Assembly (NCBI RefSeq): GCF_964204645.1
Contig: NC_134028.1
Span: 5,740,501-5,804,500, forward strand
Source: Tubulanus polymorphus
Lineage: Eukaryota > Nemertea > Palaeonemertea > Tubulaniformes > Tubulanidae
Direction: 5' to 3'
DNA: 64,000 bases
Below the pieces are notes generated by a model. That model was not told the DNA's origin. It ran no database searches and saw only the letters and a program-made list of their open reading frames with translations. Of this stretch, positions 1 through 12,320 are shown in pieces; position 1 is the first letter of the stretch; every line of letters begins with the position of its first letter. The position numbers and the translations under genes were made by a program.

Positions 1-3000
1 GCCAAGTAGTTAAAACGGCAGCTGGTCTCATTGTTTGATCGTGTGGCCTTCCTCGACTCTTCTTGCTTTCATAGAAATACAAAGCGTATATTAATCTGCA
101 CTCGTTGAAGTTCTTCGCGTGTGTCCAGGTGACAAATTCGCACACGAGAAAAATAACAAAAAAACGTAAAGATCGCTATTTTTAATTTCCCTTATAAGTT
201 GTTTTTAGTTTTGCACGGGACGAAAACACATAAAAAGCGTATATGTAACCAAATGACGAAATGCAAAACTTTATCAATGCAAGCAGTTGACACAAGAACT
301 ATCAGAAGATAGGTTCGAACGCGCATACATAAGACTAATTTATTTCCAAACATTTCAATTTAACGACGAAATGCAAAGCAGTTGACACGAAAACTTACTG
401 ACGAAATGTAAAGCAGTTTTGATAGAAGTACTTCTATAGGTGCGATCCGAACGCGCATATTAGTTCATTTTCGAACATTCCAATTTGAGAATTCTGATGA
501 ACTTTGAAGTAATATATTCTGTGAACGACAATTTTTGAGGCTGAATTGATGGGAAATTATTGAACACGTGCGTTGCGTGTGTGTGTGTGACCTCGACCTT
601 TCCAGCATCGGAAAAAATTCCCACGAATCGCAGCTTCTGAAAAATCATATTCGCCCTGGAGCTCAGATCATCGAGTAGAATCTGGATACATCGAATGTGT
701 GGATTAGTAATATTTTTAGCGAATTATTTTGTATATTGTTCGACAAGACACGCTTAAACCATAGTAACGGCGTAGTGTCAATCTATATATATATACATAA
801 AGTAGAGGTGACCAGGTCACCAACGAAAATTAAAGGACTTATCATCATCAAAACATTAAACCTTTCATTTGATTTTTTGAACGTTATTTATTAACCGGTT
901 ACCATTCCAAAATCAATGCCCACGTTTTGACATATATTATATGACTTACTAAGCCCATTTCGCTGGATGGATCAAGATATCTCGTCTCGGGTCCCGACTG
1001 AGAAATAGCCCCGATCCAGTCGAAAGAAACATGATGCACGTTTATCTTTTAACGTTTCAGCTCAATGAAAAGGCCGCCGAATCAAATTTTTCATTTAAAT
1101 GTTCATTCATGGCTTCCTCATTACCGTCTTGAATTCAATACGGTATATTCACCTTTTTAATTTCGAATGAGTTTTGCCAACATAGCACTCCCGTTATGTA
1201 AATATATATTCACGCACACGTCGCTTATCGCCTGCCAGTATCATCTTAGAGATTCTTCGAGAAATAATCGACGCCTACTCATTGCTATATACGTCGAATT
1301 AGGGACATTAGAACGGAACTAATCGGCAGACGACAGCTCTGGTGCGTGAGCGTATTTTTAAAGTCCGTTCGTGGGAGTTTTTCAAATTAGAAATATCGTT
1401 CATTCTTTTTCAATGAACATCTTTATGAAAGTGATCGAAATGAAATTCATACCTTTGTACGAAATGACAGTTTCAATATTCTTTGGAGCTGGCTCTTGGG
1501 ACTGGTTTTATAGACCAGTTTAGAATTAGATAAATACGAGCGAAATTGACCGAATTCTGCAACCCAGACACGAAGTTACTTTTAACATCATTTCCTTGTT
1601 ATCTTGTTCGTATATGTCACTCGCAAGGCAACACCGCAACGAATTGAAACCGAATAAGGCAAAGAATATATTTACAAAAGCGTATATACATTTTTTTATT
1701 TATCACATTGTCTTATTCAGTAATGTTATAAATATATATCTGAAGAAAAGACGAGAACAAATACATAATGTGGTTTCTTTGAGATAACCAAGGCCATGAT
1801 CATTTCATTACGTGCGGCAAGTATGGTGAAATAGGTCTGAATATTTCTGTCAAAAGTCCGATGCAATATTATAGAAATCTGAACAAAAAATCTAGACTCT
1901 TGAACAGATATTTAGGTGTTTCTCTAGAAGGATTTCTATAGGATAATTCATTTCTCGTGGAATGCTCGCATGGATTTTAATGCCCAACATATTTCGTTTT
2001 CAATCAAACGTAACACTAATTTCGATAACATTCCAACATAACAATTTAATCAACTACTTATTAACAGTTCGTAAATACGGTTAAGATATGGTTAACGTCA
2101 AACGGATTTTTTCTATGTGAGACATTTTTTAACAAGACGAAGTAAGATCTTATTGCAACATAAAATGCCCACAACCAACCAATTAAAAAGTATTTTTATC
2201 GATATTCTATTAACTGAGTTTTGTTCATTTTTTTGGGTTAAAAATTGTGTTTGACTTTACATGCACATGATGTTGATTATATATGATATTTGACAATGAT
2301 ATTAATGCACAGATAACAATAATATGGCTGTTTCTATCAGTATTACATTTTATCGTGAATCGGCCTAATTTTGTCCCAAACAAATAAGGAGGCTTCTTCC
2401 CAATCTCTCAATTAGTTTAACAAATAAGATACGAATGATAAGTGATTGATTGTAAAAAAAAATCAATAAATAATGTTTGATTTTTGATTCTCTTATATGT
2501 GATTCCATTATTATTCAGTGGACGAACACCCCCTAGCCCTTATTTACTGGCCCCTTACTGGCTCACCGGTTTTATTTTCAGAGATCCTGCGTAAGTTTAC
2601 GAATCAGTTTTGATTGACTTCGTCGGAAAGCTCTTCCTAAACTCAAAGTTACCAAAAATTCAATATGATCCCACATCGTTATATTCAGACTTCTTTAGGT
2701 TCTATACAGAAAAGATGGCCTGAAAGTTTAAAGCCCTACTTAAGACTATGAAATTCCTTTTCATTTTGTTCCCAGTAGTAAGGCCGCGCAAAAGGCATTT
2801 TCCAGTAAAAAAAAGAAAAAACATGCATACGATTTTACATATATAAAATATGAATGGATATACGAAGACGCACGAGTTATTTTCGGAACACTGGGAAATG
2901 GTTCAGTGAAAATGCAGTGAATACGTAGTAAAACTTAAGATTTTAACGAAAATATTTCAATATGACAACAGAAGCACAAAATCGTCCAATTTATATATAG

Positions 3001-3335
3001 GTATACTATATGTAATTCACCTGTTCAAACAGCACAGAAATGAGAGAGGTTAGTGAAGTAAAAACCGATAAAACGAACATTTAGTGACATTGACGCTTAA
3101 AGCCAGATACAATAAAATAATTAATCCATTGTTGATAATCAGCAAATACCCAAATATCAGTCAATCAACCATTATACATATATATCCGATGAATTTTCAT
3201 GAAATAACAAGCGTCATTGGATCCGAATTGACGACTTTCCTGTCTATTTGAACTCGTATGTTTAATGTATCGTATCATTCAAATAACCATTTCGTAGTTT
3301 TCTTTCCTCAACAGTTTGACAGCTGGGGTCAGAAT
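1..3335. other. Non-coding flank and probable 3' UTR of the Polycomb gene
   Basis: I see no coding exon here on either strand; the open frames are short and lack family similarity or paired splice sites. The right part should hold the 3' UTR of the minus-strand Polycomb gene; a minus-strand AATAAA (plus strand tttatt) lies at 2571-2576, about 760 bases past its stop. A diverged tandem duplication lies at 253-490 and a 7+1+7 palindrome at 807-821. Confidence 0.5.
253..490. repeat. Diverged two-copy tandem duplication (about 115-bp unit)
   Basis: Two successive blocks share the same ordered words: gacgaaatgcaaa, gcagttgacac, cgaacgcgcat and a final tttcaattta / ttccaatttga. The first block runs about 253-362 and the second about 363-490. 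The second has its own extra short copy of the gacgaaatg..aaagcagtt word. No coding potential. Confidence 0.55.
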
Positions 3336-6300
3336 CTAATAACGGTCTTTGAAGAATCCTTTTTGCGTAGGACTTTCGAGAAACGACACGGTTATTCGAT
3401 TACACGTGACGTCAGTTACTAGTACCTCTCCGGGTGACAGTTTACAGAATGCCGGACAGTCGCCGTTAGAACAGGTGGCATTCTTACAGTTCGTAAATGA
3501 ACACAAATTGTGGGCAGATGTACAGATATTACACTCCGTTCGAAAATTGTTCTCTGTCGTTGTCGTCGGTGACGGTATCGACTTCTCGCGGTTTTGATTT
3601 TCGTCGAAAAGCTTCGTTTTATAAAGTCTATACGAGGCGGTGCTGTCGCTGAACGAATGGGACTGGGTATAGTAGCGCGGGGGAGTGAACGGGTAATACG
3701 GCGATTGCTGGGCGAACATGGCGGAATGCTCCGCCATCGAATGGTACCAATTACACTGCGTACTGAGATCTAACGGCGCGACCTGTTGTGAATAACAATC
3801 GCGATCGTCATCGCCCTCGTCTGCTGAACTAATCGGGCTATAATCCATGGTGAAGTCTTTAATGGCGTTTTCGGCAACGGCCTCCAAACAATCGGAGTCA
3901 TCGCTATCGATGCCGGCGCTGTGACCTCCCGTCGACATCAAACTCTGAGGAGGACTGGGAGGCAGCGGACTGGGCGCGAAAATCGTCTGCTTCTCTTGAT
4001 GATGGCCGATCGTCGGACTGGGAATATCGGATGAGAATTCAGCGAGGTTGCTGTATTTCACGTATTTGAACGGCGGCTTGCTGATTTTGTGGTGATGTAT
4101 TTTCTTCACGGTTTCCGTCCATTCGCGAGCTCGTCGCTGTCGCTCTTTTTCCTCGTTAGTTTCTTGTTCCGATACGATTGGAATAGGTTCTTCATCTTCG
4201 TTGTCGTCGTCCTCGTCCTCGTCATCTATCGCACGAAGTTCCCGTTCTCTTTCCTGAAATGATAAGAAGTAAAAGGCCGTCAATTGTTGATGCCATGAAA
4301 AATCGTTTTCAAAGTCGACTTGCCTAGTCTTCAATGCGTAGATGTTTTTTTAGTCAAATATCATTAGGTTTTAACTTTTAGACTTGATATTTGTCAGCAT
4401 TGTCATAGGACACATTATAGTTTGGGTTACCCAGTCATTTGTTCTTTGGCACCAGGGAGTTAGGTTTTCAATCATATACAATTCTTCCATATTATATATT
4501 GGTACGTATGTATACTTCGAAACCAATTAATTGCAAATTCGTAGCTCATCACGTGCTCTGTGATGATGTGCTCTAAGGTCACGCTTTCTGTTTATTTTCA
4601 CCAGGGGGCGTTGACTAGCAGAAAAACGTGAAATACCTATTGGTACCTATACATACATATTTTTTGTAACCACAATCAATAGCAAAATCCGCGACTATGA
4701 GAGGTCCTATGATTGTGATGATTTTGCTAGAGCTCATTGATTTCTGTATTTGAACAGGGGTGTTAAGTATTGAAATTGTCACATTTCAATCATTTCAAAA
4801 ACTGAGCGGGCATGGCGTCCTTGGATCCCTATATAGTTTACATATAAACCTGGATCACAGTTTGACTAGGTGAATCAGTTTATCATGTAACGAGATTGAA
4901 GTACATTGAAAACAATCGTAAGTGGGCGTATAGAAATTGGACGACTGTATGCCAGATATCAGCTTTAATTTGCTAATGTAAAGCATTGAATGAACGCTGG
5001 CGTCTCTGTTTTAGCGTATCGTTATTTTTAAGTAAAAAGATTGTCGTATGCGCTAGAAAGCGAACAAATCCACCGTGCTTTTGGATATGGGGTAACTATG
5101 TAGTAGAGTGGCGACATGAGTCGAATTTACACCCGAAACCTACAAGGAAACGAACTAGTTTCTGCTCATTTTAAAAAGCGCTAAGTAAGACGAAAAATAG
5201 AATTCATTTTTAGCCTGAAAAACTACATTTTTTACCTTTGGCGAATGATATTTTTGACGTCAGTTCAGTTAATGTAACGTCGAAGAAGGAAATTCTAAAT
5301 TCATTTTCTATCGAAGAAGAAACCTTTCATTTTATTGCGAAACAACATGAGACACACCCATTTTGAACGGGAAGCACGTACGTGCTGCTTGCGCTGCAGT
5401 CGTTCATGTACACATCGTAGCAGATAAGATATCGGGTTAAAAAACTATATATTCTAAATCGGTTGTGTCGCGTATATTACATAATCTATATACATGGAAC
5501 GTTAGGAAACAACGCCCCAGGCGTATTGAAAAATCGAAGCCACACGAAACGTGACAGTTATACGTGGAGATTATAGACATATGGAGAATTTACTTGTGAT
5601 CTAATGGGTTAACATTTGAAATTTACCTCGGGATTGGTTTACCCAGGCCCAGTCGACAGATCATATCCATCTTTTACCTCACTTTTAGAAAATATCTGAT
5701 GTACACGGAAACTATGTGTATATATTTGTAATCTATTAGGTTAAAATTTGAAATGTCCATGGAATAGCCATCCCCGGCAGATTATATACAATGTAACTCA
5801 AAATACAATGTAACTCATTTTAAACATTTTTTTCAAAGGATATTGACTGATTTTGATTCTTTCATTGAATAAGATATTCGAAATATTGACATTGAAAGTA
5901 GCGAATAAGGGGGCGGATGTTGTTGTTGCTGCTGCTCAGATTTCTCGGAATCAGCCACGCGCGAAATCCGTGTTAATATATCACCTCAGGAATTCACGAT
6001 TCTGCCGTCAATTTACCTCGCACGCCGAGTAACCTTGAAACATCGGCTTATGACGTCATTACACACCGCGCTACTATGGACCGGTAGATGTTCGAGTATT
6101 GTTTACCGTTGAGCATGCAACGCGTAGATTCTATTCGGCCGCGGCATCTTAACATCTTCGACTGAATGGAAATCTAATTTGATCCTATGACGTAAACTGA
6201 CACTCGGCCACATGACACTAAAAATATCGTAAAAACTGCTTACGTAGGTTCCGAGATCCACAAAGGTCATCGACGTTCGATTGCAGAATAATGAGTAGCG

Positions 6301-9300
6301 CGGATGGTCGTGAATAATGAATGAATTTTTTCGTTCGGTGTCAAAATCGGTCGAAAATAGATCTATACACCTATTAAACTGTGATGTACAAAGTATTTTG
6401 TAGAAGAATACCATCTTATCGGCCTCCTCGCGTTGGAAAGAAGGAAAAATGAAATTTCCGAACTAAAGGAGTTTATCTTCTTCTAGTCAACATCGACCCA
6501 TGACTTTTGCTTTTTGTTTTTTTTTTGCTATTGGATCATGGTATCGGGAAAACACTGATATATGTCCTGCCTGAGCATGGTTTAACCAGGATTCTAACCA
6601 CACCCTCCGGGCTGGGGGCCTAACACCTTATCCACCAAGCCACGGAGGCAAGACTAGTTTCACCCTCAAATTGAAATCCAAATTTCTAGAAAGTACCAAA
6701 TTCATAAAATTTCCACTTATTTCCTCGTTTTTTTCCTTAAACAGAACATCCATTTTCTCCCACCGAATTCCTCCCTTCTAGTCAATCTTTTTCTTTACTA
6801 TATACGGATGCAGCTTGGCCTTGCCCTTCGGTGGCGGTAAACGAAAAATTTCCATGGTTTTTCATCACACGATACGTGTCGGACAGAATTGCACTTGGTG
6901 AACGAAATCTCGGTACGTTGTGCACTTCGATCTGTTTTTTGCATTCGTTCGTTCACAAAGTGGCGACCACTCTTGCACTTATTGTGCACTTTTATGAATC
7001 GCCTCCGAGACTGACGAGTCAAGGCCACTAACCAGAAAGACGAGCACACAAGAAACAAGAGACGAAAATAAGATCGTTTTTCGCTGTCGTCGCTTCGTTT
7101 TCATCATTGCGACAATGCACTTTTATTAGTTCCGAAACCACAAAGAAATGTGCGGAGGCCTGGTACATTAAATCGACTACTCAATTTAAGAAACAGACAG
7201 TCCTTTTTATTAAAGCTTTTGTAAGATTAAGACTCAAGATTAAGAATATATACAACGTTTCGGTGTCAAAACTTCTGTCAATTATTTAGTAACGTCATCG
7301 AAGGTGTGTAGTCCTTGCGTTGTCCGTTAAAGTTTCTCTGGAAAACTCTTGGTGTTTGATGGAATAATGCAATAACATCCGAAAGCTAGTACAGTTCTAT
7401 CTAAGGACATGTTCACGCTTTTATATGTGTTTTAATCTCTTATCATCGTCTACTGCTTTTGTACTGAGGATCGTCGGCAGTGGGATCGTCGACAGCTATA
7501 AAACTGTTTACTGCTGCTGTTTGTTATTGCTGCGTCGATCGAATACCACGCACGAGACCGACTACGCAGTAACCTCGCCTTCAACCCGTGTTTGTTTTTA
7601 ACGTGACATTGCGTTGTTTACCAGTTCATCGATGAAATATATTCGATTATACGTTTTAACGCCGAAAGTACGTAGATTTAAGATTCTAAAACGATATCGC
7701 TCTAAAAGCGTTTAGTGTTGATGTGTATACAACGACCCTGGTAAACAACAAAAGGGATTCATTCTTGTCCCGAAGCGCCAGAAGCTTCAATATTCGATAT
7801 AAAGATAGTCGGAAGGTTTTTGGAAGCAAAACAGAGAAAAACAAACACTGAGTCACTTGTCAAGATTACAATATCCCTGGACAAATTCGACAACACCCCT
7901 TATTAACAGTCTTGGTGATACTTGGTATGAGTAATAGGCATGCGTTCAGACGTGCTGTCACCTGAGTCACATAGCCCGATGGTGCGCTCTGATCTCTATA
8001 ATGACTAACACTCGGCAATTGGGTAATAATTGCAAAACTGTCGTAAAGACGACTGCAGCAAAATGATTCAGACGATGATGATGATCTCTCTGATGAATCG
8101 ACTGGCTGCAGAATAGAGCTCGAGGGAGACTCAACAGGTCGTCAGATAGTAGCAATCGAATCAACAGTAGTCACTTTGAAAATATCATGAGTCACATACT
8201 ACTCATCTTTCCACTGTTGAAATTTCTGCTCGATATGCAACCAGTGGCTGATCGATCGCAGACGACATTGGAAAAGATTTGAAAAAACGATGAATCTATC
8301 GTGTATTGCGCCATCAAAGTTGATGTGATTAAATTACAGATCGCGGAACCAAACCACGAGTCCAACAGAGATCCTGAGCAGTTGAGTTAGAAAGGAAGAC
8401 CACTGATCTTATCATTCAGTTCGGAATCAGCAATTAAAACTTGAAAACAGAAAAATGTTGAAAATATACCGTGATATCCTAATATGTATTATTGGGATCG
8501 TTGAATGTCTGTGTAGTCGTCGAACTGATATTTAGAATTTCCGTATTTTCTAACGATCTTTCTTTACTCGTCTGGCTACACCTTCGAATTAAACAATGCA
8601 GCAGAGCCACGATGATCTATATTTCGAATCTCAGACGATCGAATATCAAACATTTCTTTCATGTTCGTAACCTATAGGTACAACAAGATTATTGTGGCTA
8701 GACATTGGCTCCAGACCCTTGAGAGATCCATCAATATATATTCAATATATTTTCAGTGCCTTTCCCAAGTCTTTGTTTTGAAATGTTAAGTAAATAAATT
8801 CGAAATCATGTTGGATCAGATTCACCAATGCTTTCGTAATAGCACCGAGTGACATTGGTTTCGAATGAAAAACCCAAATTACGTACGTCAACCTGAACTC
8901 GGATCAGATGAGAGACTGACTATTTTCAAATGGATCCATGATATTTCCATACGCTCATGAACAGCTGTTCTACCAGTACCAGTATAGCAATACGTACTGA
9001 TAGTAAGTGCCATTGGTAATATTCCTAGAAAAATGTCGCGAACATCGAACAGTGTATCATAACATGAAAACAAATGACGATATCAAACATTAAGAATAAC
9101 CGATCTGACTGACCAGTACGGGATTGTATGATTTTGATTTCCACCCAGCCACAGATCCCGCTGATCTAGATGACGTTTAAAAATCAAGTAGATCGTGTTC
9201 GACTAATGGTGAATATCGCGTGATCCGAATAGTTTTTGCTAACATTATAAAATTGTTGCGTTGATAGACATGACTCGTCCCTTCGACAGCGCTTGGCGTC

Positions 9301-12227
9301 TTTCCAATCCGACCGAATGCGGTTCACCAGGCAGGTTCTCATCCGATCGATAATATCGAACGAAAACATGACCAAACGACTCCGATTGTAAACACAATTG
9401 ACTGACTCGTAACCCTATTGAAGATGCTAGCTGTACGTCATTGAACGGAAAGAAAATATTACCCGCCACCTAGGTACATAACCACGGAATAACCCGTAGA
9501 AGATAATAAGCAATAGAAATGTAAACCGTTCAAAATTATTTATAAATAATTGAATGCCAGAGTTCACAGATGATCCAAAAATAATATCAAGACAAACCAT
9601 GAATTTCTAAGATAGAAATGTGATACGAAGGTATTTTGGGGTGTTTATCATTTAACCTGCCAAAGGGATACGTGATACATGTCATCGCAGTGACACATAT
9701 TGATGAACTATCGGTGACACTTTGAACAAAACCGATACAGTCAATTAAATATGCTATTAATCACATAGAATGTCACGAACTTTGTGGAAAGGCTGTTTAA
9801 AGCACAACACATGTGGAATACGTTGAAGATGCCACGTTTCTATAACTTCTATAACTTCGTTGTTACGTAATCTATACCTATTGGTATATCTAAGAACCTT
9901 CAAGCGATTACCTGAAGAAATCTATTTCTGATATGTGCGTAAAAGATGTCAACAGTGAAATGGGCTACTACCTAGAACGTAAAGGCATTACGTCTTCTAA
10001 AGCAATGTGTTCTTTACAGTTTCCACCTCTAGATTAGGTGGGTACAGTGTTGTAGCATGGTCGTATATAATTTATACGCCCATCCATTCAGTATTGGTTG
10101 ACGTTGTTGCAACTTGACTCGATCCGGTACGACGGGTTCGGGCGTATAGGTTATTTGAAATAAGTCATTTTCTGCGAACTGAATTTGGTGATCGACCATT
10201 AATTCTCGACAACTGGTCAAAATGAGGTACCAGATGAAGCGGTATTGAAATAAGTGGCCGAGCACCAAAGCATATATCAGACACATTTTTGTGAATTATA
10301 CGGATAGACTTTGAAAAATACGCCCACGGCTCGTGTGTGTGCAGTAACAGCTGGTTAGACTGGCTTCTACATACACGCAATATCAGTACTGATAATATGC
10401 AAAAATCATTTACAATGAATGTGTAGGTGTTAACAAAATGGAGCAATATTTCATCATCAGAAAAATTAATTTCGCCAATAAAACGAACAGCCACATATCA
10501 CTCAGTTACACATGAAATCGATAGCGTAAAAGGATTTTAATTCCAGTCCAAATCTCACAGTTTGCTACAAGAACTGAATCGGATTAATTCGAGTCTATGG
10601 ATATTGAATAACCGAATTGAATCTTACCTCTTTCTTTCGCTGTCTTACTTTTTGCACGGCTCGCTTTCTCTGGGCTGATCGTCTTTTAACGCTGGAAAGA
10701 AATTCGAATGTGAAAATTCAGAACACGGTAAAATAATACCCCACGTTTCGAGCGAGAAGATATCTCCAATTACACCTTTAGATATAGTTAAGCACGAGTG
10801 CCGATTATCGAACGATTTTTTTATATCAGACTTGACATTATTTTAGCCATAGACGTTTGCCTCGTTGTTGGACTCGTTCTACGTTTCCTGCCACAAGCGA
10901 AATCACTTCCTCATTTGCCGAGACAGTTACGTCACCGCGGTGCTCGATCTGACCACGAATACCCGATGAGGGCTTTCACGCGGTCATTATCGGAGGATGG
11001 TAAAACCTACGAGCAATCATGAGATGATTGCTCATCGCCTGGTTAACAGACGGCCTTCATTCATTTAATAGCGATTGTTGGTGCCAATTATTTTTGACAA
11101 TTAAAACTGACCAAGGATTATCTTAAAATCGTAAAAAGAAGCCAGTTTGAAAATAGTCTTTTTTCAAATATTTTCCCGTGACAATTTTGGACTTATGCTA
11201 TGTTGCAACCAATCTTATGTGCTATGTATACAGGAAACAATTAATCATTATAAAAAGTCTCATTGTAGTCTAATTGTAAATTTCTATATCGGCGATGAGT
11301 GAAACTATTCCCTAAAATAACACATCTGTCACCTCCGTCTATCGTGACAGGCGGCTGAGACGTTCAACTGTGACAATGTCAAATTGGTTGCCATTCCCCG
11401 AGTGGGACAAAACTAGTTTCCCGCCAGAAATACAGCACACCATCTGTCAGGGGTGTTCTACCCGTACGACGCAGTTGGGAAGGATTGTTTCATTCAGTTT
11501 TCGGTACGCGTCAACCCTCTTAGACGAAATATATTGTGCCGAACACAAAGCCGACATGTGTGCCGGCTTGACGTTAGAATGAGTGAGGCGCTCTCTCCTC
11601 TGCGTAGTTGCAAACGAGACCGTATCGATCGAACGGGTCGTTCGCGATGGAAACGTTGACGTAAACATTGTCACAAGCGAGCAGGCGATTGAGATTCAAA
11701 CACAAATTGGTCGTAAAGTAAAGTTTACCTGAGGTCAAACTCATAAATCAGTGTAGGGTCCAATATGTTATCCTCTGGCTCCCATGTATTATGCCTGCAA
11801 TTGAAAAAGGAAGCCCGTTATAACCGATTTTAAGTAATTGCGCAGGTAGAAATAGAAGTAATCGATAAGCGATATCGATACGTTAGATTACGAAATAGAC
11901 GGTATTAAAAGCTATGTACCTTTTCGACCAGCCTTTCCATTTTATATAGTACTCCGTTGTTCCCTACAACACAAAAAGACAAACTTTGATTTGATAAGCT
12001 TTGTTTTATGTAGGCCTACTACAATGTCAATCATGTTTGACATTTTACACGCATACGCACACACACACACGTTTGTGTGTTTCATTGATTTACACCAAAA
12101 ATAACATAAGTCATCTTTCAAAATCGACACCATACGAACGCACCTTCCTTCGTCGTCGTTTGAGAATTTTCTCCGCGGTAAAAATCCGATCATTAGCCGG
12201 TATAAATTCCATTTTCGGTAACGACAT
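3336..12227 (-). CDS. Pc: Polycomb-group chromodomain protein (CBX2/4/6/7/8 and Drosophila Pc family)
   Basis: Reads H3K27me3 as the CBX subunit of canonical PRC1 in the nucleus. Coding exons (minus, in order): 12144-12227, 11920-11963, 11729-11794, 10649-10691, 3336-4253; phases agree and give 384 residues. The chromodomain is at about residues 13-64 (DRIFTAEKIL, EYYIKWKGW, NTWEPEDNILDP) with aromatic cage F16, W37, W40. An acidic stretch, a Pro/Ser-rich linker and PLDLS (239-243) follow. The C-terminus (about 355-384: VLVTDVTCNR ... GFFKDRY) is the Pc box that binds RING1. Seven cysteines lie in residues 320-349 just before it. The ATG in exon 1 fits the family. The fourth exon's donor at 10648/10647 was chosen over one 19 bases downstream because only it keeps frame. 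The 6.4-kb last intron could hide another in-phase exon. Vertebrate CBX subtype is not assignable. Confidence 0.9.
6585..6650 (-). repeat. tRNA-derived SINE head or tRNA pseudogene
   Basis: On the minus strand GCCTCCGTGGCTTGGTGG is followed by GATAAGG (A-box-like), and about 35 bases further by GGTTAGAATCC, one or two changes from the Pol III B-box GGTTCGANTCC. The spacing fits a tRNA body, but the acceptor stem does not close well, so I favour a SINE head or decayed tRNA over a working tRNA. Confidence 0.4.
7967..10494 (-). pseudogene. Possible decayed class A GPCR-like sequence inside the Polycomb intron
   Basis: Several minus-strand frames in order look like receptor segments. The frame at 10165-10494 has a hydrophobic TM1-like run (FCILSVLILRVC) and NVSDICFGARPLISIP, which resembles the TM2 N..D pattern. 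Frames at 9184-9469 include a DR-type loop (IDRMRTCLVNR). The frame at 8888-9073 has a TM5-like ILPMALTISTYCY. Stops and frame changes separate the pieces and I could not join them with convincing splice sites. It may be a pseudogene, a rapidly evolving gene whose exons I failed to join, or chance. Confidence 0.25.
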
Positions 12228-12312
12228 CACGTATATACTCCGCTCCGAGCACCCGATGTGTTTATATTATCCGGCGATCATCCGACGAACCGCTTCGCGC
12301 ACTCGCGTCGCG

Positions 12313-12320
12313 TGACGTCA
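12313..12320. promoter_or_regulatory. Consensus CRE/ATF site upstream of the Polycomb start
   Basis: TGACGTCA, the palindromic CREB/ATF site, lies 86 bases upstream of the Polycomb ATG, in a locally CpG-rich patch (about 12150-12330) that probably contains the promoter. The match is exact, but the same 8-mer occurs elsewhere in the window, for example at about 5258, so function is inferred from position only. Confidence 0.35.

Larger units (their letters stand above)
4254..10648. other. Long last intron of the Polycomb gene
   Basis: About 6.4 kb between the 43-bp basic exon and the large terminal exon. It holds a tRNA-like fragment (6585-6650) and, from about 7.97 to 10.49 kb, broken minus-strand open frames that resemble pieces of a seven-helix receptor. 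I see nothing supportable in 4254-6584 or 6651-7966. Confidence 0.5.

Noticed and set aside
3349-3597. 82-codon plus-strand frame
   Set aside because: Exactly antisense to the last Polycomb exon, which has Pc-box similarity; a shadow.
10631-10648. Alternative donor for the fourth Polycomb exon (19 bases further on)
   Set aside because: It breaks phase with the terminal exon; the donor at 10647-10648 keeps it.
12001-12315. 104-codon plus-strand frame
   Set aside because: Antisense to the first Polycomb exon and CA-repeat DNA; no similarity of its own.
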